Below, in pieces: positions 52,781 through 60,539 of a DNA stretch of 64,000 nt. The notes below the pieces were generated by a model. The model did not search any database. It was not told where the DNA came from and was given only the letters and a program-made list of their open reading frames with translations. The stretch is from BOG-908 sp965198915 (lineage in GTDB: Bacteria > Pseudomonadota > Alphaproteobacteria > Acetobacterales > Acetobacteraceae): contig CBDAQC010000002.1 in assembly GCA_965198915.1 (NCBI GenBank), positions 1,550,001 to 1,614,000 of the forward strand, given 5' to 3'. How positions within the stretch are numbered: position 1 is the first letter of the stretch; every line of letters begins with the position of its first letter. Position numbers and translations under genes: made by a program.

Positions 52781-53425
52781 ATGCCCTGGACCCGCGACCA
52801 GATGGCCGCCCGCGCCGCGCGCGAGCTGCAGGACGGCTTCTACGTCAACCTCGGCATCGGCATCCCCACTCTGGTGGCCAACCACATTCCCGAAGGCATG
52901 CACGTCGTGCTGCAAAGCGAGAACGGCATGCTGGGCATCGGCCCCTTCCCCTATGAGGGCGAAGAGGACGCCGACCTGATCAACGCCGGCAAGCAGACGG
53001 TGAGCCGCCTTCCGGAGACGAGCTTCTTCGACAGCGCCCAGAGCTTCGGCATGATACGCGGCGGCCATATCCAGCTCGCCATCCTGGGCGCCCTGCAGGT
53101 GGCCGAGAACGGTGACCTGGCGAACTGGATGGTGCCCGGCAAGATGGTGAAGGGCATGGGCGGCGCGATGGACCTGGTTGCCGGCGTGCAGCGCGTGGTG
53201 GTGCTGATGGAGCACACCGCAAAAGGCGAGCCGAAGATCCTGCCCGCCTGCACGCTGCCGCTGACAGGCGCCGCGGTCGTCGACCTGATCGTCACCGATC
53301 TGTGCGTGTTCGACGTGGCGCGGCCCGGCCTGACCCTGGTGGACGTGGCGCCCGGCGTAAGCGTCGACGACGTCAGGGCCGCCACGACAGCAAGCTTTGC
53401 GGTGCACCCCGCTCTTGCCGGGTAG
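52781..53425 (+). CDS. scoB: 3-oxoacid CoA-transferase subunit B
   Basis: This is the beta subunit of the CoA-transferase, 214 residues. The catalytic glutamate is in VVLQSENGMLGIG at ~residue 48, preceded by YVNLGIGIPTLVANHIP. The C-terminal VDVAPGVSVDDVRAATTASF is typical. It forms the active heteromer with the upstream subunit. Confidence 0.95.
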   Translation: MPWTRDQMAARAARELQDGFYVNLGIGIPTLVANHIPEGMHVVLQSENGMLGIGPFPYEGEEDADLINAGKQTVSRLPETSFFDSAQSFGMIRGGHIQLAILGALQVAENGDLANWMVPGKMVKGMGGAMDLVAGVQRVVVLMEHTAKGEPKILPACTLPLTGAAVVDLIVTDLCVFDVARPGLTLVDVAPGVSVDDVRAATTASFAVHPALAG

Positions 53426-53506
53426 CGGCCATCCGCCTCGGTTAACGGCCGGATGTCTGCCGGCACTGTCGCGGACCGGTGCCCCAGCTCCGCAACAGCG
53501 CCGGCA

Positions 53507-53549
53507 AGCGTGCTCCTTTTTTCAGGAAAGAAGGCCTTCCTTTCTTCCC
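53507..53549 (+). repeat. A/T-rich repeat, 5'-truncated F arm
   Basis: GCTCCTTTTTTCAGGAAAGAAGGCCTTCC is the F arm without its AAAAGTTTTTT start. It lies 36 bp upstream of tRNA-Ala. Confidence 0.78.
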
Positions 53550-53585
53550 TCCCCCCGGCTATACGCCCGCCTCCGGCAAGCGCAC

Positions 53586-53661
53586 GGGGCTGTAGCTCAG
53601 TTGGGAGAGCGCCTGAATGGCATTCAGGAGGTCAGCGGTTCGATCCCGCTCAGCTCCACCA
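53586..53661 (+). tRNA. tRNA-Ala (anticodon GGC)
   Basis: The 76-base gene has a full cloverleaf. Acceptor GGGGCTG pairs with CAGCTCC including the G3-U70 pair that marks alanine tRNAs. The anticodon loop is ATGGCAT (GGC), the T-loop is TTCGATC, and CCA is encoded. It reads GCC (and GCU) codons. Confidence 0.98.
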
Positions 53662-53665
53662 GCGC

Positions 53666-53797
53666 TCAGATGCGCCTGGCGACACGGTCCACCGTAACCG
53701 CCGTGGTGATGCCGAACAGCAGGTGAAACAGGCTGTGCTGCACGATGCTGGCGGTGCTGTCACGGCTGAGCCGGGGTGTGACGCCCAGCGCGGTCAC
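53666..53797 (-). pseudogene. Short C-terminal gene fragment beside tRNA-Ala
   Basis: A 43-codon open frame ends DSTASIVQHSLFHLLFG then ITTAVTVDRVARR and a stop. The hydrophobic helix with HSLFHLLFG suggests the end of a membrane protein. It lacks an N-terminus and abuts the catalase-like remnant, so it is likely what remains after a deletion. I cannot name the parent family. Confidence 0.4.
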
Positions 53798-54049
53798 CAA
53801 TTAAATAGGTCCGCGGCCGCGCGAACGCGCCCTGCGCCAGCGCCTCGGGCAGGTTGGGAAGCACTTGCATTCGCCCTGCAGCAGGCCGTAGCTCTTGGCG
53901 TGCACACCACGGGCGGCATGCCCGTAATCCTGCCAGGTCGTCTCCAGAATGTCCTGTATCGCGGCGTTGATCGCGGCGATGGCCGGACGCTCGGTCGGCG
54001 CTGCCTGTTCCACGCTCGGCCTGCAGGAAGTCGGCTTGTCGGTGCCCAT
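53798..54049 (-). pseudogene. Truncated, frameshifted catalase-family gene
   Basis: The N-terminal frame reads IQDILETTWQDYGHAARGV then HAKSYGLLQGE, typical of the catalase-family (SrpA-like) N-terminus. After a frameshift the adjacent frame continues VLPNLPEALAQGAFARPRTY. The sequence then breaks off; the heme-binding core and C-terminus are missing. The gene is dead. A repeat arm lies just upstream at 54101-54151. Confidence 0.78.
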
Positions 54050-54100
54050 GTCATCCGGCCTTATCGATCGGGTGATGCGCGGCTTGTGAGGCCGGCGTAA

Positions 54101-54151
54101 GGAAAGGAAGCAAGGCCTTCTTTTTTGAAAAAAAGAAGCGAGAAACTTTTG
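54101..54151 (+). repeat. A/T-rich repeat, single R arm
   Basis: A near-consensus R arm (GGAAGCAAGGCC, TTCTTTTTTGAAAAAAAGAAGC, GAAACTTTT). GTCTGTCCGC after it equals the spacer start of the unit at 10316-10408. The F arm is missing. The 220 bp from 54152 to 54371 hold nothing else I recognise. Confidence 0.87.
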
Positions 54152-54371
54152 TCTGTCCGCCTTTGCGGTAACCGTTCCTTCTAACGATCGGGACTACGCT
54201 GCCGGTTGCGTGGTTCTGCCTGGCGGTATGCGTTCTGGTTGGCCGAAACAGCAACGATGCTTTGCCTGTCTGCAACATTTCTGTGTTCGGCTGCACGGTT
54301 CGGGAAAGGGTACGCAGCGTGCCGACCGGCTGCCGATGCGCCGCCACGCGAATGTGACGGCGACTGCTCGG

Positions 54372-55826
54372 TTATTGCGGAGAGGCGAGGATCGGATAGC
54401 GCGGCCGGTAGCCGGGCACGGGCTCCGGCCGGCTTGCCAGTCCCGGCGCGATGTTGACCGTCGCCTGATACAGCAGCTCCATTACCGCGATCCCGCCCGC
54501 CTGCCGCGCCTCGTCCGCGCTGAGTGCCTGTGCCGTCTGAAACGCATGCACCAGGTCTGCCGCGGCCGGCCGCAGCAGCGCGAACAGGCGGTCGAACAGC
54601 GCCTTGTTTGCGGCGCCCCTGTTTGACCAGGCGAACAGCGCGTCCAGCACGTCGTCATGCCGCGCACGCAGCCACTGGGTCTGCACACCGCCGGCCTGCT
54701 GGATCGCGAGCAGGGGCATTTGCAGCACCACGAACTCGGCGTCGGCCGAGAGCTGTGCCTGGTCGCGCTTGACGGTGTTGCCGAGCGGCAGGTCGGCCGA
54801 CGCGCGTATTTGCGCCAGGACATCGCGCCATTGCGTGAACTCGGGAAGTGTCGCGAACACGCCAGGCTCGGCCGGGCGGGTGTAGGTGTCGAACAGACAG
54901 GTCGGGACCGGCGCCGAACCGGTGACGTCCCACACCGCCGCGTGGGCCGCCTCGCCCTGTGCGGCCGGCGTGGTGTAGCCCCAGGGGTCGGCGGCCAGCG
55001 CCAGCATCCGCCCGCCATCGCGGAACACGTCCATCACGCCGTAATCGCCTGTCTGGCTTGCGAAGCTGGAGAAGCGGCCGCCCTGGTTCGCCGTGTGCTG
55101 CGCCTCCAGCAACTGGGTCAGCGAAACATCGGTGATAGCGGGTGGCCCGTCGCCCAGGCTTATGCTGCGGGCGCGGCGCTGAAACAGGCCGAACACGTTG
55201 GCGTCGTATTGATCGACACGTACGGGCGGCGCCGCATCGGGGCCGTGAGTGCCGGCCACTTCCTGGTAGCCCATGACAGCAGGGTCCAGCGTTCCTGCGC
55301 GCTTCAGGGCCGTATTGGCGCGCGCCGCAAAGGCGGCGCAGAAGGCCGGGTCAGGCTGCGCGCCGGCACCGGCCGACGGACGCAGGCTGACATATTGAGC
55401 GATGGCGCCGGAAGGCGGTGGCGCCGGCGGCCAGGCGCGCAGCGCCGCGCTGCGCGCCGCAAGCGCCTGACCCAGGCAGCTAGCGGCCGCACCCGGCGGC
55501 GCATCCTGCAGGCGGCATTGCGCCGGCAGGGCCAGCAGCCAGGCGCGCTGGCTGGCCAGGATCGCGTCCCGCCCGAAGATCGTGGCCGGCCGCAGATCCG
55601 CCTGCAGCGCCTGGAGCATCGCGCGATTGGCGAGGGTCAGCGGCGGGCTGGCGCAGATCGCCGCCTCCGCCTGGGTGGCCGCCTCGAAACAATCCGTGCT
55701 GGCCTCCGCGGCGTCCGCCGTCTGTGGAGAGATGCTCGAATCCGGCACGTAGGGGGTCGCGTGATGTATCGTGCAGGCGGACAGCCAAAGCGCCAGGGCG
55801 GCCGGGCAGGCGGCGGCGCGTATCAT
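54372..55826 (-). CDS. Lipoprotein with LprI-like (DUF1311-type) domain, otherwise unknown
   Basis: This 484-residue protein has a lipoprotein signal ending in LWLSAC (lipobox, Cys18). A cysteine-containing LprI-like segment lies at residues ~40-130 (STDCFEAATQAEAAICASPPLTLANRAM region, CRLQDA, SCLGQAL). The remaining 350 residues show no family I can name. It precedes no enzyme gene; the TonB-like gene is 10 bp upstream in the same direction, so the two are likely co-transcribed. Confidence 0.7.
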   Translation of the reverse strand: MIRAAACPAALALWLSACTIHHATPYVPDSSISPQTADAAEASTDCFEAATQAEAAICASPPLTLANRAMLQALQADLRPATIFGRDAILASQRAWLLALPAQCRLQDAPPGAAASCLGQALAARSAALRAWPPAPPPSGAIAQYVSLRPSAGAGAQPDPAFCAAFAARANTALKRAGTLDPAVMGYQEVAGTHGPDAAPPVRVDQYDANVFGLFQRRARSISLGDGPPAITDVSLTQLLEAQHTANQGGRFSSFASQTGDYGVMDVFRDGGRMLALAADPWGYTTPAAQGEAAHAAVWDVTGSAPVPTCLFDTYTRPAEPGVFATLPEFTQWRDVLAQIRASADLPLGNTVKRDQAQLSADAEFVVLQMPLLAIQQAGGVQTQWLRARHDDVLDALFAWSNRGAANKALFDRLFALLRPAAADLVHAFQTAQALSADEARQAGGIAVMELLYQATVNIAPGLASRPEPVPGYRPRYPILASPQ

Positions 55827-55836
55827 CGGGAATGCC

Positions 55837-56523
55837 TCACGGATGGAAGATCAGGGTGCCGTGCACCTCGCTGGACGCAGCACCCAGATCGGGCGGCGGC
55901 GGGAACGGGCCGGCGTTGCGCAGCGCTGTGCGTGCGGCTTCGTTTATCTCCGGCACGCCGCACGGATCGATGGAGAAGCCGGCCAGCGCGCCGCTGCGGC
56001 TGACGGAGAGGCGGTAGTTCACCACGCAGGTGTTGCGGCGGTCCCAGCCCAGGCTGGGCTGGTGCTTGGCGGCCAGCACGCGGGCGCGCACCGCAGCCTC
56101 GAACGCCGCCAGTCCGCCGCGCGCGCCGGCGCCGCCGGAACTGCCGGCTGCCACGTCCAGCCCCAGCCCGCTATCCGAAGCCGCGCCGAAATGGCCGGCC
56201 GGATGGGCGGCCGGGTCCGCCGGCGTGATGGCGCGTGGCGCCGCCGGCCGCACGGGCGGCGGAGTGGCCAACGTGATCTCCGGCATTGGCACCGTGAAGG
56301 CCGGCGCGGCCGCCAGCCTTGGCTCTATGCGGGCGAGAGGCGGCACCGGCTTGCGCGGCGCCAGCACCAGCGTGGCGGGCGTGATCGCCGGCAGTAGCGG
56401 CGGTATGGCGCCGGTGCTGGTCAGCGCCACCAGCAGCAGCACGTGAAACGCTGCCACCAGGCCAAGCGCCACCGCACGTTGCGAACCGGTGGTCCCGAGC
56501 GAGGCGGCTTGCGTCTGCATCAT
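55837..56523 (-). CDS. TonB-like energy transducer
   Basis: The 228-residue protein has one N-terminal membrane segment (VALGLVAAFHVLLLVALTSTG), a Pro/Ala-rich periplasmic spacer (residues ~40-110) and a C-terminal TonB-type domain with VNYRLSVSRSGALAGFSI and INEAARTALRNAGPFPPPP. TonB transmits proton-motive force to outer-membrane receptors. No exbB, exbD or receptor gene is adjacent. The SDR gene ends 12 bp upstream in the same direction... its own start is at 56523. Confidence 0.78.
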   Translation of the reverse strand: MMQTQAASLGTTGSQRAVALGLVAAFHVLLLVALTSTGAIPPLLPAITPATLVLAPRKPVPPLARIEPRLAAAPAFTVPMPEITLATPPPVRPAAPRAITPADPAAHPAGHFGAASDSGLGLDVAAGSSGGAGARGGLAAFEAAVRARVLAAKHQPSLGWDRRNTCVVNYRLSVSRSGALAGFSIDPCGVPEINEAARTALRNAGPFPPPPDLGAASSEVHGTLIFHP

Positions 56524-56535
56524 GGGCCGCGCGAC

Positions 56536-57396
56536 CTAGCCCGGCTGCTGGCCGGTCACCACGCTTTCGATGAGCTGCCGTATCGGCGAGGGCATCGCGG
56601 GATCCCACGAGCTGCGCGGCCCTATCGTGAGACCGCCATCCACGACGAGCTGGGTTCCGGTGACGAAGGCCGAATCGTCGCTGGCGAAATACAGGCACGC
56701 CTGAGCCACGTGATCCGGCGCACCGGCCAGTTTTACCGGCTGCGACTGCGTCGCCGCCGCACGCAGCGCCTGGGCCACCTGGTCCAGCGTCGCCTGCGGC
56801 AGGTTCAGCCCGCGCAGGCTGCTGGTGAAGATGTCCGTCACCACGAAGCCCGGGCAGATCGCGTTCACCCTTATGTTGTAGCGCGCGAGCTCGGCAGCCG
56901 CCACGCGGCTGAGCTGCACCACCGCGGCCTTGGCAGCCGAATAGGCGATAGGTGCCGCCCCGGTGGTGAAGGCCGCGATGGAGGCGGTGTTCACGATGGC
57001 GCCGCCACGCGCCTTCATGTGCGGCACGGCGTAGCGCATGCCCAGTGCCACGCTGCGCAGCAGCAGCGCCTGGGTCTGGTCCCACAGCGCGCCCGTCATC
57101 TCCTCGATCGTCTCGACCGCGCCTGGCGCGCCGGCGTTGTTGAACAGGATGTCGATCCCGCCGAACCGGTCCGCGGCCGCCTGCATCAGCGCCTTGATCT
57201 CGGCCTCGCTGCTGACGTCGCAATGCTGGTAGGCCGCCTGCCCGCCCAGACGCGCGGCGAGCGCCGCCCCTTTGTCGTCCTGCACGTCGGCGACCATGAT
57301 CCTGGCGCCCTCGGCCGCGAACAGCTCCACCGTGGCCAGGCCGATGCCGGAGCAGCCGCCGGTGATTACCGCAACCTTGTTGTCTAAGCGCGCCAT
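56536..57396 (-). CDS. SDR family NAD(P)-dependent oxidoreductase
   Basis: The 286-residue classical short-chain dehydrogenase has the cofactor motif TGGCSGIGLA at residue 12, NNAG at ~residue 85 and the catalytic Ser (NTASIAAF) and YSAAK. DVQDD after strand 2 favours NAD. The C-terminal extension SPIRQLIESVVTGQQPG is longer than usual. The operator at 57430-57447 and TetR gene directly upstream suggest repression by that regulator. The substrate is unknown. Confidence 0.93.
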   Translation of the reverse strand: MARLDNKVAVITGGCSGIGLATVELFAAEGARIMVADVQDDKGAALAARLGGQAAYQHCDVSSEAEIKALMQAAADRFGGIDILFNNAGAPGAVETIEEMTGALWDQTQALLLRSVALGMRYAVPHMKARGGAIVNTASIAAFTTGAAPIAYSAAKAAVVQLSRVAAAELARYNIRVNAICPGFVVTDIFTSSLRGLNLPQATLDQVAQALRAAATQSQPVKLAGAPDHVAQACLYFASDDSAFVTGTQLVVDGGLTIGPRSSWDPAMPSPIRQLIESVVTGQQPG

Positions 57397-57429
57397 GCTG
57401 GTTCCCCATCGGGCAATGCCCCTACGCGT

Positions 57430-57447
57430 TTAGGGTGCGTACCCTAA
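57430..57447. promoter_or_regulatory. Palindromic operator upstream of the SDR gene
   Basis: TTAGGGT-GCGT-ACCCTAA is a perfect 7-bp inverted repeat with a self-complementary-like 4-bp centre. It lies 34 bp upstream of the SDR start and 12 bp after the TetR stop, so it probably controls an SDR-specific promoter. Confidence 0.75.
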
Positions 57448-57458
57448 TAAGGTCAAGG

Positions 57459-58070
57459 TCACGCCTGGCGCACCAAGGCCAGAGCCGGTTCCGCCACGGT
57501 ATAGGGCGCGAACAGCGCCTCGATTTGGGCACGGCCCCAATGGAGGTGCTCGCGCGTGATGGTGGCCACGCCCTGGCGCGCGCCCACGTAATCGATCCAG
57601 CTGCCGCCGATGATCCAGGCGTTGACGACCAGCGCCTCCAGCTCGGCCGGCGTGGCGCGCAGCAGGCCGTCACGCACCAGGGCCTGCAGCATGCAGGCGA
57701 CCTGCTCCTGCCCGGTCCGCGTCAGCTCGGACAGGCGCGGCTGAAGTGACGGCGCCAGATGGTAGGTGACGGCAGTGTAGAACAGCCGCCACTCCCACAT
57801 CGTCTCGAACCAGCCTTCCAGATATTGCCGGTGCCGCGCCGCATGGCGTTCCGGCGTGCTGCCGGCCTGCGCCAGCGCCGCCACAAACCGGTCGAACAGC
57901 GCCTCGACGATCTGGTCCTTGCGCTGGAAATGGTAGTGCAGGTTGCCTTCGCTGATGCCGACGCTTTCGGCGATCTCCGCCGTCGTCACCTTGTTCGGGC
58001 CGCGCTCGTTGAACAGCTTTCGGCAGGCCTCGAGTATCCTGTCCCGTGTGCTGGTCTTCGTCGTAGCCAT
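57459..58070 (-). CDS. TetR/AcrR family transcriptional regulator
   Basis: This 203-residue regulator has the helix-turn-helix at residues ~8-55 (RDRILEACRKLFNERG, VTTAEIAESVGISEGNLHYHF region) and a larger C-terminal domain with GWFETMWEWRLFYTAVTYHL, resembling the TetR_C group seen near fatty-acid and SDR genes. It lies just upstream of the SDR gene, which it probably regulates. Confidence 0.92.
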   Translation of the reverse strand: MATTKTSTRDRILEACRKLFNERGPNKVTTAEIAESVGISEGNLHYHFQRKDQIVEALFDRFVAALAQAGSTPERHAARHRQYLEGWFETMWEWRLFYTAVTYHLAPSLQPRLSELTRTGQEQVACMLQALVRDGLLRATPAELEALVVNAWIIGGSWIDYVGARQGVATITREHLHWGRAQIEALFAPYTVAEPALALVRQA

Positions 58071-58735
58071 TTTGTCGGGCTGATCCTCTATGGGCGCGTG
58101 CCCGGTAAAGGAAGCACGTCTTTGCGGGCGGACGAAGCGAAAACATCTCCTCTACGGTTACGGATGCACGGCGGCGACCATCGTGGCAAAGCCGGAAGAT
58201 ATGTCGATTGCTAAATGAAGAAGTGCCTCTCCGTATCAGTAACAACCCAGATCGCGCGGAACTGTTAGTTTGTTTACGCAGAGGGGCGTCGAGCGGCCAA
58301 CGCAGCATGTACGCGTTCCAGCCGGCAACAACGGCCTTTCGCGTCATCGTCCGTGAATCCTGGAAAGTCAATGCTGCAGCCGATATCGCGGGATTCGTAC
58401 GTGTTACAGGCAATGGCAAGTGTTTCGGCTTCAAGCTCACGCCGGAGCCTTCCCGCGCCGGCCAGCGTTTCAGGACTCTTATGCGAATTTGCACGGGTGG
58501 CACTTTCACTCGGGCAGGATTACGTATGTTGCACCAGCGTAGATAATGACACCCTGTGCGAGTGTGCACGGTCTTGCGAACCACGCCATCAAGGCCCGCC
58601 ACCCGAGGAAGATCAGGAGTCCCTGCGCGCGCCCTGGGTCAGCCCGTCTGCCGGGGCAGCGCAAGAACGGGGGAAAGGCGGCCGGACAAGAGTTCTTGCT
58701 TTTTCGAGCGGGCCTCCGTGCCTAATTGCCTTGCG
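58071..58735. other. 665-bp gap with no recognisable gene
   Basis: Open frames here (for example 58208-58546 on the plus strand) resemble nothing I know. Very degenerate repeat-like sequences occur at 58107-58152 (AAAGGAAGCACGTCTTTG) and 58686-58724 (AAGAGTTCTTGCTTTTTCG, GGGCCTCC). The base composition is lower in GC than the neighbours, as in decayed or foreign DNA. Confidence 0.45.
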
Positions 58736-60367
58736 TCAGAACGGCAACGCCGTCTGCCGCCCCTCGCTCACCACGCCCACTTCCGCATCGGCAAACCGCA
58801 GCCTCAACTTCGCCGCGGACTTCACCTCAGACGCACGCGTCACCGCGTGACCTCGCGCGTCGCGCACCAGGACGAAGCCGCGCGCCAGCACCCGTTCGTA
58901 GGACGCGCCTTCCAGCCTTGCCGCCAGAACGTCGAGCTGCCCGCGCTGTGCCCGCAGCCGGGCGGTGATGCCGGCGATCGTGAGCGACGGCAGCACCCGG
59001 GAGGCCTCGTGGCGCTTGCGGGAGAGTTCGGCGCGCAAACCACCCCCCAGGCGCAGCCCCGCGCGGTCCAGCTCCGCGCGGCGCGCGGCAATCAACGCAT
59101 GCGGGTCCGGTATCTGGCGTTCGGCACGGGCCAGGGCCGTGGCGCGCGCGGACAGCAGGGCGGGCAGCGCGGCATCAAGCAGCGGCGCCACCCGCATTGC
59201 CACGTCCCGGTGGCGGGCGAGGCCGGTGCGCAACGCGCCCAGCAGGCGCAGCCCTGCATTGTCCAGCCTGGCGCCACGTGCCGCAATCAGCGCGTGCGGG
59301 TCCGGGATGTGCCGCTCCGCCCGATGCAGGGCGGCGGCGCGCGCCGCCAGCAGGTTCGGCGGCGCCAAATCCAGCCGCTGCGCACGGTCGTCCAGACGCT
59401 GGCGGGCCGAGAATACCATGCCCGGCAGGTCAGGCAGCCTGGCGCCTGCGGCGGCCAGCCGCGCACCGGCAGATTGCGCCGCGCGGTCCAGCGCACCCGC
59501 CAGCCGCGCCGCTTTCTGCGCCAGATCGGCCAGCAACTCGGTGCGAGAAGGCACGGCCAGCTCGGCGGCCGCGGTGGGGGTGGGCGCGCGGCGGTCGCTC
59601 ACATGATCGATCAGCGTGGTGTCCGTCTCGTGCCCCACGGCGCTAATCAGCGGGATACGGCAGGCGGCGGCGGCGCGCAGCACCGCCTCGTCGCTGAACG
59701 CCATCAGGTCCTCCAGGCTGCCGCCCCCGCGCGCCACGATCAGCACATCCGGCCTGGCGATGCCGTGCGCCGGCAGAAGGTCCATCCCGGCGATCGCCGC
59801 GGCGATCCGGGCTGCCGCGCCCTCGCCCTGCACAGGCACCGGCCACAGCAGGATCGGCCGGGGGAACCGGCGCGCCACCGTGGTCATGATATCGTGCAGC
59901 ACCGCGCCGCTGGCCGAGGTCACCACGCCCACCAGCCCGGGCAGCACCGGAAGCGCACGCTTGGCCGACGCGTCGAACAGCCCCTCGGCGGCCAGGCGGG
60001 CGCGCAGCATCTCGATTCGCGCCAGCAGCGCGCCGGCGCCGGCATATTCCAGCCGGTCGATCATCAGCTGGTATTCCGAGCGGTCGCCATAGGCGCTGAT
60101 CTTGCCGGTGGCGATCACTTCGACGCCGTTTTCCGGCTGCAGGCCCACACGCGGCAGCGTGGTGCGCCAGATCACCGCGCGTATCTTGCCGGCCTCGTCC
60201 TTCAGGCTGAGATAGGCGTGGCCGCTGCCGTAGAGCTTGTATTCGGTGATTTCGCCGCGCACGCGTATGCGGCCGAATGCGCCTTCCAGGGTGCGCTTTA
60301 TGGCGCCGGAGAGCTCGCCTACGGTGTATTCGGGGATGTTGCTCTGCTTGGGGGCGGGGGCGTCCAT
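58736..60367 (-). CDS. xseA: Exodeoxyribonuclease VII large subunit
   Basis: XseA carries the OB-fold and catalytic domain of exonuclease VII. The 543-residue protein has the N-terminal OB fold (YTVGELSGAIKRTLEGAFG, RVRGEI), VGVVTSASGAVLHDI, ARGGGSLEDLMAFSDEAV and ISAVGHETDTTLIDHVSDRRAPTPTAAAE region. The long helical part contains a 65-residue tandem duplication (RAERHIPDPHALIAARGARL and RAERQIPDPHALIAARRAEL). It is longer than E. coli XseA (about 456 aa), largely from this. The start at 60367 is the family start, 3 bp from a repeat arm. Confidence 0.94.
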   Translation of the reverse strand: MDAPAPKQSNIPEYTVGELSGAIKRTLEGAFGRIRVRGEITEYKLYGSGHAYLSLKDEAGKIRAVIWRTTLPRVGLQPENGVEVIATGKISAYGDRSEYQLMIDRLEYAGAGALLARIEMLRARLAAEGLFDASAKRALPVLPGLVGVVTSASGAVLHDIMTTVARRFPRPILLWPVPVQGEGAAARIAAAIAGMDLLPAHGIARPDVLIVARGGGSLEDLMAFSDEAVLRAAAACRIPLISAVGHETDTTLIDHVSDRRAPTPTAAAELAVPSRTELLADLAQKAARLAGALDRAAQSAGARLAAAGARLPDLPGMVFSARQRLDDRAQRLDLAPPNLLAARAAALHRAERHIPDPHALIAARGARLDNAGLRLLGALRTGLARHRDVAMRVAPLLDAALPALLSARATALARAERQIPDPHALIAARRAELDRAGLRLGGGLRAELSRKRHEASRVLPSLTIAGITARLRAQRGQLDVLAARLEGASYERVLARGFVLVRDARGHAVTRASEVKSAAKLRLRFADAEVGVVSEGRQTALPF

Positions 60368-60370
60368 GTG

Positions 60371-60526
60371 AGGAAGAAAGGCCTTCTTTTTTGAAAAAAA
60401 GAAGCAAAAAACTTTTGCTCCCCCGCTGCGTCGGCGTGCGCGTTTTGCAGAAGGCACCCGGCTGGTGCAAATGCGGAGGATCAAAAGTTTTTTGGTCCTT
60501 TTTTTCAAAAAAGGACTGCTTTCTCA
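60371..60526. repeat. A/T-rich repeat pair H (R arm 60371-60416, F arm 60482-60526)
   Basis: Both arms are near consensus, between divergent xseA and purD. In the F arm the core changes symmetrically (GGTCC...GGAC), keeping base pairing: TTTGGTCCTTTTTTTC with AAAAAAGGAC. Such paired changes suggest selection on the hairpin. Confidence 0.88.
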
Positions 60527-60539
60527 GGATGCCCACACG

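Noticed and set aside
53586..54371. Integrated mobile island at tRNA-Ala
   Set aside because: Only small gene fragments lie beside the tRNA; no integrase, transposase or duplicated tRNA end is seen.
58556..60394. 612-codon open frame on the plus strand over xseA
   Set aside because: It is Arg/Gln/His-rich shadow sequence; XseA motifs on the minus strand are clear.
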